Source of the DNA: Myxococcus guangdongensis
GTDB taxonomy: Bacteria > Myxococcota > Myxococcia > Myxococcales > Myxococcaceae
NCBI RefSeq assembly: GCF_024198255.1
Contig: NZ_JAJVKW010000011.1
Span: forward strand, 186,001-250,000
Reading direction: 5' to 3'
DNA: 64,000 nucleotides
The position numbers were made by a program, and so were the translations under genes. The number at the start of each line of letters is the position of its first letter. Within the stretch, counting starts at the first letter, position 1. Below, piece after piece: positions 17,540 through 23,884 of this stretch. The notes below the pieces were generated by a model. The model worked only from the letters and a program-made list of their open reading frames with translations, ran no database searches and had not been told where the DNA came from.

Positions 17540-18454
17540 ATGAAACTCCTGCAACAGTTCTCGGATGACCTGGAGACGCTGGTCTCGCGCGCCTCGCCCG
17601 CGGTGGTGGGCGTGGAGCACGCGCGAGGCCATGGCACGGGGCTCTTCCTCACGCCGGATGGCTACGTCCTCACCAACCGCCACGTCGTCATGCGCGGCTC
17701 ACGCAAGCTGACGGTGCAGTTGTCGAATGGAGAGGAGCTGCGCGGCTCGCTGGTGGGAGGCGACGCGCCCACGGACCTCGCGGTGGTGCGCGCGGAGGGG
17801 ACGGACTTCCCGACGCTGCCACTCGCCGCGCCGGAGACGGTGCGCGTGGGCCAGCTGGTGCTGGCCATCGGCAACCCGTTCCGGTTGGAGCAGTCGGTGG
17901 CGCTCGGCGTGGTGAGCGCGGTGAACCGGAGCGTCACGCTGCCGGACGGCGTCATCCTGGAGGGCATGCTCCAGACGGACGCGGCCATCAATCCGGGCAA
18001 CTCCGGCGGGCCGCTCATCAACACGCGGGGCGAGGTGGTGGGACTCAACACGCTGGTGCTGCCTTACGCGCAGGGCATCGGCTTCGCGGTGAGCGCCACC
18101 ACGGCCGCGTGGGTGGCCAGTCTGCTCATCCAGCGTGGGAAGGTGGAGCGGCGCTTCCTGGGCATCGCGGCGGCGGCGGTGAACCTGGGCGCGGAGCACG
18201 TGCGAGACCTCGGCCAGCCCCGGGCCGTGCGGGTCATCAAGGTGCAGGGTGGGACTCCCGCGGATGACGCGGGGCTCCAGCCGGAGGATCTGCTGCTCGC
18301 CATCAACCGACGGCCGGTGAGCAGCGTGGACGACCTCCAGCGACTGATGGCCCTGGCGACGGATGACGAGGTCTCGCTGGAGGTGCTGCGCAAGGGACGG
18401 CGCAAGACCGTCGCTGCGCGCACGCGGCCCCGCATCGAGCCGGTGGCCGCGTGA
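17540..18454 (+). CDS. HtrA/Deg-family serine protease with PDZ domain
   Basis: 304 residues with an intact triad: His48 in LTNRHVV, Asp79 in APTDLAVV, Ser155 in NPGNSGGPL. A single PDZ domain follows (about 215-290, GGTPADDAGLQPEDLLLAINRRPV). Unlike DegP/DegS there is no signal peptide or membrane anchor, so it is probably a cytoplasmic quality-control protease. AGGAAGGGA precedes the ATG. It lies 16 bp after the His-lacking paralogue; the pair probably arose by tandem duplication. Confidence 0.9.
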   Translation: MKLLQQFSDDLETLVSRASPAVVGVEHARGHGTGLFLTPDGYVLTNRHVVMRGSRKLTVQLSNGEELRGSLVGGDAPTDLAVVRAEGTDFPTLPLAAPETVRVGQLVLAIGNPFRLEQSVALGVVSAVNRSVTLPDGVILEGMLQTDAAINPGNSGGPLINTRGEVVGLNTLVLPYAQGIGFAVSATTAAWVASLLIQRGKVERRFLGIAAAAVNLGAEHVRDLGQPRAVRVIKVQGGTPADDAGLQPEDLLLAINRRPVSSVDDLQRLMALATDDEVSLEVLRKGRRKTVAARTRPRIEPVAA

Positions 18455-18460
18455 GCACGG

Positions 18461-18495
18461 CGTGGCTCCGAGGTCTTGTGCGCCTCGGAGCCACG
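18461..18495 (+). terminator. hairpin terminator after the HtrA pair
   Basis: Perfect 13-bp stem (CGTGGCTCCGAGG and its complement) with a 9-nt loop, 7 bp after the protease stop. There is no T tract, so termination may be partial or Rho-assisted. Confidence 0.6.
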
Positions 18496-18496
18496 G

Positions 18497-18551
18497 CTGT
18501 CATTCCGGCCGATGCGGACCCGTGGCCTTGACGGAATGACAGACATCAAGG
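18497..18551 (+). promoter_or_regulatory. structured leader with two alternative hairpins
   Basis: CTGTCATTCCG (18497-18507) pairs perfectly with 18532-18542. A competing stem pairs CCTTGA (18526-18531) with TCAAGG (18546-18551), and the two cannot form together. It lies 64 bp before the GspG-like gene and could be an attenuator, an RNA processing site or part of a small RNA. Confidence 0.4.
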
Positions 18552-18614
18552 GGCGTGAGTCCGCGGGCTCCAGGGGAGCGCCACCTCGGCACGTGACTTG
18601 AAACGCGGGCGGCG

Positions 18615-19055
18615 ATGACCGAATCCGTCCCTCGTCGCCCGTTGTCACGAGCACTCCGACAAGCTGGCCTCGCGCTGCTGTGGGTCGCGGGGCTCGGCGG
18701 GCTGGTGTTGTTCGCGATGCTCCTGGTCTCCGTGGAGGTCTGCTCCGAGGCCGCACGACGCGACCGCGCGGCAATCGACCTGAGCGCCATCCAAGGGGCG
18801 CTCCTCATCCACCAGGAGCAACACCGCCGTCTCCCCACGGAGGCCGAAGGGCTCAAGCTGCTCGTCGAGCACCAGGCGCTCCAGGCCCTACCGATGGACC
18901 CGTGGCAAAACGCCTACGAGTACACGGTGCGCGACGGACAGGTGCTGCTGCGCAGCCTCGGCGCCGATGGAGACCTCGGCGGCGAAGGAAGCGACGCGGA
19001 CATCGAGCTGAGCTTCCCCGTGGAGACACTCCGCGACGGCGGGCCGACGCCATGA
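18615..19055 (+). CDS. orphan GspG-like pseudopilin-domain membrane protein
   Basis: 146 residues. One membrane helix (about 17-42) precedes a C-terminal domain with GspG hallmarks: AIQGALLIHQEQHRRLPT, LPMDPWQNAYEYTV and SLGADGDLGGEGSDADI, the calcium-loop region of major type II secretion pseudopilins. The prepilin peptidase site (Gly followed by Phe-Thr-Leu-x-Glu) is missing, so it probably stays as a membrane-anchored protein instead of being processed into a pilus. No other type II secretion gene is nearby. Its stop overlaps the start of a 44-residue membrane protein. Confidence 0.75.
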   Translation: MTESVPRRPLSRALRQAGLALLWVAGLGGLVLFAMLLVSVEVCSEAARRDRAAIDLSAIQGALLIHQEQHRRLPTEAEGLKLLVEHQALQALPMDPWQNAYEYTVRDGQVLLRSLGADGDLGGEGSDADIELSFPVETLRDGGPTP

Positions 19056-19186
19056 GCCCCTCCACGCATCAACTCCTCACGGGCCTCTGGCTCCACCTCT
19101 CGGGAGTCCTGGCGGCGCTGCTGCTGGCGATGCTCCTGATGGGCTGCTTCGCCAGCCTATTCCGCGAGGACCGCGACAGGGCCTAG
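19052..19186 (+). CDS. small (44 aa) single-span membrane protein
   Basis: Starts in an ATGA overlap with the GspG-like gene, so translation is coupled. It has one hydrophobic segment (about 13-35, GVLAALLLAMLLMGCFASLF) and a charged tail. It may be a partner of the upstream protein. Its TAG and the TAG of the convergent zinc-finger gene share the same CTAG. Confidence 0.5.
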   Translation: MSPSTHQLLTGLWLHLSGVLAALLLAMLLMGCFASLFREDRDRA

Positions 19187-19476
19187 ACGCGAGAGCCTTC
19201 TTGCTGCTCCGGCCTGTCGTCCATGAAGAGCCGGTCCTCGAAGCACCACACCCACGTCTCACCCGGCTCGAACGACTGCACCACCGGGTGCTTCGTCTGA
19301 TGGAAGTGCTTCGTCGCGTGCTTGTTCGGCGACGAGTCGCAGCACCCCACGTGCCCACACTCCAGGCAGCGACGGAGGTGGACCCACTGGGCATTCATCT
19401 TCAGGCACTCCTCGCAGCCGTTGGTCCGCGGCTCGGGGTTGCCCGCCTGCTCGATGTGCTTGCACTCGGTCGCCAT
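19183..19476 (-). CDS. UBP-type zinc finger protein
   Basis: 97 residues, essentially one ZnF-UBP domain. The ligand pattern is present: CKH near the N-terminus, CEEC, CLECGHVGCC, then HATKHFHQTKHPVV and a Trp-rich end (ETWVWCFED). In eukaryotes this fold binds the free C-terminus of ubiquitin. Bacteria lack ubiquitin, so the role is unknown; binding of a C-terminal peptide tail is a reasonable guess. GGAGA precedes the ATG at 6 nt. Transcribed divergently from the MFS gene. Confidence 0.85.
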   Translation of the reverse strand: MATECKHIEQAGNPEPRTNGCEECLKMNAQWVHLRRCLECGHVGCCDSSPNKHATKHFHQTKHPVVQSFEPGETWVWCFEDRLFMDDRPEQQEGSRV

Positions 19477-19625
19477 CGTTCGTCTCCGTTCGAAACACGT
19501 TGTCCGCGGACAGGGTGTGCACGGGGCCTTCGCCCCACCATGTGCTGGGCATCCGGGCAGACAGGCTCACGGCTCCTCGAAGTCCTCCGTGGCGCGACGG
19601 CGACGCACGTCCCACGCTGAAACGT

Positions 19626-21080
19626 ATGCCTCCCGACACCCCGTCCGTGGCCTACGCCAGCACCCGTGGGCGCGGAGTGCTGCTGGCCAGCGTGCTCGGC
19701 AGCGGCATGGCCTTCCTCGACTCCACGGCGGTCAACGTCGCGTTGCCCGCGCTCGGGCGCGAGCTCCACACGGGGCTCGCTGGCCTCCAATGGGCCGTGG
19801 ATGCGTATCTGCTCACGCTCGGCTCCCTGGTGCTCACCGGCGGCGCGCTCGGCGATGCGTGGGGACAGCGACGCGTCTTCGTGCTCGGCCTGGTGGCCTT
19901 CACGCTCATGTCCGTGCTCTGTGGACTCGCACCCAACGCCTGGACGCTCGCCCTCTTCCGGGCGGCGCAAGGCATGGGCGCGGCGCTGCTGGTGCCCGCG
20001 AGCCTCGCGCTGCTGCGCACCTCCTTCCCGGAAGCGGACCGACAGCGCGCCGTGGCCGCGTGGGCGGGGCTCTCGGGTGTCACCACGGCCTTGGGTCCGC
20101 TGCTCGGTGGCTGGTTGGTGGACGCCGCGTCCTGGCGCTGGGTGTTCTTCCTCAACATCCCCATCGCCGTGCTCGCCGTCTGGGCGGCCCTCCGCTACGT
20201 GCCGGATGACCGGCCCACGCGAGACACCCGGAGACTGGACCTCGCCGGCTCCGTCACCGCCGCGCTCGGTCTGGGCGGCGTCATCTACGCGCTCATCGAA
20301 GGTCCCTCGCGGGGCTGGTCCATCGCGCCCGTGCTCGCCGCCGTGGGAGGCCTCGCGCTCCTGGGAGCGTTCCTTGGCATCGAAGCACGCGCGAAACACC
20401 CGATGCTCCCACTCGGACTGTTCCGCTCGCGGACGTTCTCCGGCGCCAACCTCACCACGCTCGCGGTGTACTTCGCGCTGGGCGGCGTGAGCTTCCTGCT
20501 CATCCTCGCGTTGCAGCAACAACTCGGCTACTCGGCGCTCGCCGCGGGCGCATCCCTGCTGCCCATCACCGTGCTGCTGCTCACCCTGTCTCCGCTGGTG
20601 GGAAGACTCGCGGGACGCATCGGCGCGAGACCGTTGATGACGGTGGGGCCGCTGCTCGCGGGCGTGGGCATGGCGCTGCTCACGCGGCTGCACCGTGGCG
20701 GTGGCTACGTGGACACGGTGCTGCCAGGGGTCCTCGTGTTGGGCCTGGGCTTGAGCCTCACCGTGGGACCGCTGACGGCGGTGGTGCTCGGCGCGGTGGA
20801 GGACCGACACGCGGGCATCGCCTCGGGCGTGAACAACGCGGTGGCGCGCATCGCGGGGCTGCTCGCGGTGGCGCTGTTGCCGTTGCTCGGTGGGCTCGCG
20901 AACAAGACAGGGGACGCGTTCCTCCAGGGAACGCGCGAGGCACTGTGGGTCTCCGCGGGACTGTGTGGAGTGGGAGCGCTGTGCTCCCTGCTCCTGTTGC
21001 CTCGTGACGTCGGTCGGGTGGAGCCAAGGCCACCTCGCTCCGAGCGCCCCTCCGCTCCAGGGAAACCTTTACGCGTGTGA
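19626..21080 (+). CDS. MFS drug/metabolite exporter, DHA2 (EmrB/QacA) type
   Basis: 484 residues with about 14 membrane helices, the DHA2 topology of proton-driven exporters. Family signatures are LDSTAVNVALPAL (helix 1), DAYLLTLGSLVLTGGALGD (motif A region, followed by GQRR), and GPLLGGWLVDAASWRWVFFLN (motif C-like antiporter signature). ATG at 19626 chosen; an upstream in-frame start at 19500 would overlap the divergent promoter. No adjacent TetR or MarR regulator is seen. Confidence 0.9.
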   Translation: MPPDTPSVAYASTRGRGVLLASVLGSGMAFLDSTAVNVALPALGRELHTGLAGLQWAVDAYLLTLGSLVLTGGALGDAWGQRRVFVLGLVAFTLMSVLCGLAPNAWTLALFRAAQGMGAALLVPASLALLRTSFPEADRQRAVAAWAGLSGVTTALGPLLGGWLVDAASWRWVFFLNIPIAVLAVWAALRYVPDDRPTRDTRRLDLAGSVTAALGLGGVIYALIEGPSRGWSIAPVLAAVGGLALLGAFLGIEARAKHPMLPLGLFRSRTFSGANLTTLAVYFALGGVSFLLILALQQQLGYSALAAGASLLPITVLLLTLSPLVGRLAGRIGARPLMTVGPLLAGVGMALLTRLHRGGGYVDTVLPGVLVLGLGLSLTVGPLTAVVLGAVEDRHAGIASGVNNAVARIAGLLAVALLPLLGGLANKTGDAFLQGTREALWVSAGLCGVGALCSLLLLPRDVGRVEPRPPRSERPSAPGKPLRV

Positions 21081-21139
21081 CGGATAGGCGCCCTCGGGAC
21101 GGAGAAGGCGCGCTCCTTCCATCGGGGCTTGTCGCCCAA

Positions 21140-22009
21140 TCAGCTCGCGCGAAGGGCCGAGAGCAGTTCGTTGACGAGCGCCCGACATGACTCGGCGACT
21201 TCATCAGGGTCCATGAGGATGCCGACAGCACGAACCGTCATCTCGACCCCGATGCTCCGCGGCGCCAAGAACTGCTGCTCAAGCAACACAAGTCCGAGTT
21301 GCGTCGTCTCCGAGGACGTTGGGTCGTCGAGCAGCTTCTTGAATCGCTCCACGAGCACATCCACATCCGTGCCCCGCAGAAGCCGGAAGATGTCCAGCGC
21401 GTCCTTGTCGCTCAGTCGATCAGTCCCCTGCCTGTCCTGAATCTTGCGAGCCTTGGCGACGAGCAATGCGGCAGGCCCCGCCACCCGCACGTCGAAGGAG
21501 CGGGAGTCCCTCTCATCGAGCGCGGAGAGTCGCATGACATCCGCATCGACCAATGCCCCGTCGAGACCCTCCACTCTGCGCGCCGCACGGGAGTCGTGTC
21601 CTGGGAGTTTGGCGGAACGGCCCTTTCCTGGACTGACCGATGCGGGAACGAGCAGGTCCACCGCGACCTTTGTTTCAGCACCGGCGCTCGTGGGTTGCGT
21701 CGCAATCCAGATTCCCACCGAGCTCTTGGACTCGGGGAAGAACCCCGCCTTCGTCAAGGCCTCCTCCAAGGGAGGAATCTCCTTGAGGACCTCCGGGTCG
21801 ATGGCCAAGTCACCATCCGTGGTGAAGGGAGCCACGGCGAGGTCTGCCTCACCCACGCGCAGATACACCGCTTGAGCCCCGACCAGCACGACCGCCTCGA
21901 GGTGAGGCCCCAGTGCCTCGAGCGCATCGAGAAGAACCCGCCGCGCCAGGACATACAACTCAGCGGGCTTGTTCACCTGCGCCACTTCTCTTCGTTCTCC
22001 TGCATCCAT
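21140..22009 (-). CDS. AbiEii-like nucleotidyltransferase (toxin candidate)
   Basis: 289 residues. VLVGAQAVYL (41-50) followed by TTDGDLAID (63-71) is the minimal-nucleotidyltransferase pattern (G[GA]xAL, then TxDxD) of AbiEii/MenT-type toxins. The second gene of an AbiE-like pair normally encodes this enzyme, which targets tRNA or other RNAs in known members. The ATG at 22009 has GGGGAGGAA about 9 nt upstream; GTG 21976 forms a GTGA overlap with the antitoxin stop and is an alternative. The C-terminal half is helical. Toxicity is inferred from family and context. Confidence 0.7.
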   Translation of the reverse strand: MDAGERREVAQVNKPAELYVLARRVLLDALEALGPHLEAVVLVGAQAVYLRVGEADLAVAPFTTDGDLAIDPEVLKEIPPLEEALTKAGFFPESKSSVGIWIATQPTSAGAETKVAVDLLVPASVSPGKGRSAKLPGHDSRAARRVEGLDGALVDADVMRLSALDERDSRSFDVRVAGPAALLVAKARKIQDRQGTDRLSDKDALDIFRLLRGTDVDVLVERFKKLLDDPTSSETTQLGLVLLEQQFLAPRSIGVEMTVRAVGILMDPDEVAESCRALVNELLSALRAS

Positions 22010-23022
22010 CGAATCAGTTCCTCCCCCTCGGCGGGCCCGCGGCCAGGACTCGTCAACAAATCCATCGCGGCCTGGCTCGGAGCGACGTACCAGACCCCAT
22101 CGCGCTGAATCGCCCCCTCGAATACGCCTTCATCATCGGGTTCGATGAACAGCACGTTCGCCCCTGACTCCGCGGGGCGGAGCCCCAACCGCTTCGCGGC
22201 CTCAATAACATCCCGGACCCACACCGTCGCAAGCCGCACCGGGGCCGTCGGCGCGAACACCTCGGAAGCGAGTCCTCCCGTCAGGGCATACCGCTCATCC
22301 GACTTCACGAGCCGACCGACCAGCGCGGAGAGCCCTCTTGGTTCGAGGTAGGTCCGCGCTTCGCCACGGGACTCCAGTGGCGCCTGCTGTGCGCAGTACC
22401 TGAGCAGCCCAGGCCAATCCACGCTCTCCATCCGTCCATGACCGACACGCGTGATGAGCGCTTCCTTGTCGAGAAGCGCGAGGACCCGAGAGACGTACCC
22501 CGCATCGACGTGGGTCAGGGTGGCGAGTTCACGCACTCCTGGAGGCACCTTACGGTCGATCAACGCGCGTGCGACCCGACGCGCCTTCGCGCCACGCATG
22601 GAGAGCGCGGGACGTCCCGAACGTTCAGGGTCTTCCCTGGCTCCCTCCGCTTCGATGTAGAGGCCAGGTGTGGAGACGACAAGCCGCACGTTCCCGGTCA
22701 GGTCCAGGTACCCCACCTGAGCTTCTCGCAGGCGCTCTTGGGTGAGTTTGCTCAGATAGGGAGCCAGGAGCACCAAGGTACGGGTTGAGCGCAGGGCCTC
22801 GGTCCGCGACACGAGGGCGGCGACATCCCTCGGTTCGACCCGGGCACGGGCTTCCAGCGCCAACACTCCCGTACGCCCGTCTGGTGCCCGGAGTTCCGCC
22901 AGGGCATCGACGGAAAGAAGCGCCTGTTCAAATGGCAGTTCACCGACCTGCCAACCTGGTGGAAGTCGCGCCCGTAGCCCCCGGACTCCTTCGCGGATGA
23001 GCTTGTTGTCCGAATCGGCCAT
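21973..23022 (-). CDS. AbiEi-like winged-helix antitoxin / autorepressor
   Basis: 349 residues from the ATG at 23022 (ATG 23043 adds 7). An N-terminal restriction-fold-like region (FEQALLSVDALAEL through VGYLDLTGNVRL) precedes a winged helix (about 165-205, VRELATLTHVDAGYVSRVLALLDKEALI). The C-terminal half (about 225-349) includes RYALTGGLASEVFAPTAPV, like AbiEi antitoxin domains. Encoded immediately before the nucleotidyltransferase with a 37-bp overlap, the usual order antitoxin then toxin. An 11-bp-arm palindrome covers the start codon, as expected for autoregulation. Confidence 0.7.
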   Translation of the reverse strand: MADSDNKLIREGVRGLRARLPPGWQVGELPFEQALLSVDALAELRAPDGRTGVLALEARARVEPRDVAALVSRTEALRSTRTLVLLAPYLSKLTQERLREAQVGYLDLTGNVRLVVSTPGLYIEAEGAREDPERSGRPALSMRGAKARRVARALIDRKVPPGVRELATLTHVDAGYVSRVLALLDKEALITRVGHGRMESVDWPGLLRYCAQQAPLESRGEARTYLEPRGLSALVGRLVKSDERYALTGGLASEVFAPTAPVRLATVWVRDVIEAAKRLGLRPAESGANVLFIEPDDEGVFEGAIQRDGVWYVAPSQAAMDLLTSPGRGPAEGEELIRWMQENEEKWRR

Positions 23023-23044
23023 GTTGCGCAATATGCGCAACATG
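23020..23044. promoter_or_regulatory. 25-bp palindrome over the antitoxin start (operator)
   Basis: Perfect 11-bp inverted repeat, CATGTTGCGCA on one side and its exact complement on the other, with ATA in the centre. Both possible ATG starts of the antitoxin fall inside the arms. A TATAGT-like -10 element lies just upstream on the minus strand. Confidence 0.7.
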
Positions 23045-23207
23045 AACAACCCAGGCAACTATACTCACTTGTTGCTGGTCATCCCGGTGGTGCACAACGG
23101 GTACAACTCAGCAGAGTCGAACAACAACCACATTTACCGACATAGGCAGCTAGCAGCCTGAGCAGTATCCCGGCGAAGACAGGGGATTCTGCCCCGGTAG
23201 ACACGAA

Positions 23208-23236
23208 GGCCCTCCTCCCGTGACGGGAAGAGGGCC
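23208..23236 (-). terminator. terminator of the DsbD/thioredoxin operon
   Basis: Stem GGCCCTC-x-TCCCG / CGGGA-x-GAGGGCC with one mismatch and a 3-nt loop, 26 bp past the stop of the thioredoxin-like gene. There is no long T tract. Confidence 0.55.
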
Positions 23237-23262
23237 CAGGGTGCCACACGGTGGCCAGCGTC

Positions 23263-23844
23263 TCAGCTCTTGTACTTCACCGAGCAGCCGTACGGCGTGG
23301 TGGTGGAGGCGGGCACGGGCTTGCCGTTGAGCACCGCGTCCACGGCGGTCTGCACGTGGTTGCTCTTCTTCTCGTTCTTGCCGCGCGGGTCATCGTCGAT
23401 GGCACCCGCGTAGCGGACCACGCCCTCGGCGTCGATGATGTACATGTGCGGCGTCGTCTTGGCGCCGTACGCCTTGCCCGTGGCGCCGCTCGCGTCCTGG
23501 AGCACGGGGTAGCTGAAGCCCTCCGTCTTCTTCCAGGTCGCGGACTTCTCCGGCGTGTTGTGCGCCGTGGAGTCCACCGCCAGCCACACGACCTTCTGGG
23601 CATCGAAGCCCTTGAGCGTGTTGGCCATCGTGTGCGCCTTGTAGTGGCGCTGCACGAAGGGGCACTCGGGGTTGGTCCACTCCAGCACCACCACCTTGCC
23701 CTTGTACTTCGACAGCGCGTGCTCCTTGCCGGCCTCGTCCTTCAGCGTGAAGGCGGGGGCGGGCTTGCCGACCTCGGCATCCGCGAGGGCGGGCATGCCC
23801 ACGAACAACGAACCGAGCGCGAGAGCGGTGAAGACCTGCTTCAT
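23263..23844 (-). CDS. exported thioredoxin-fold (redoxin/AhpC-TSA type) protein
   Basis: 193 residues. A signal peptide (MKQVFTALALGSLFVGMPALADA) directs it to the periplasm. The redoxin domain shows VGKPAPAFTLKDEAGKEH and a single active-site Cys in TNPECPFVQRHY, then KTTPHMYIIDAEG with the cis-Pro region. Having one Cys where CxxC is usual suggests a peroxidase-like or 1-Cys role. GGAGG lies 6 nt before the ATG. The gene follows dsbD by 40 bp, so DsbD may supply its electrons. Confidence 0.85.
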   Translation of the reverse strand: MKQVFTALALGSLFVGMPALADAEVGKPAPAFTLKDEAGKEHALSKYKGKVVVLEWTNPECPFVQRHYKAHTMANTLKGFDAQKVVWLAVDSTAHNTPEKSATWKKTEGFSYPVLQDASGATGKAYGAKTTPHMYIIDAEGVVRYAGAIDDDPRGKNEKKSNHVQTAVDAVLNGKPVPASTTTPYGCSVKYKS

Positions 23845-23884
23845 GGCGTTCCTCCGGGTTGGGGACTGAGGACTGCGGGATGCA

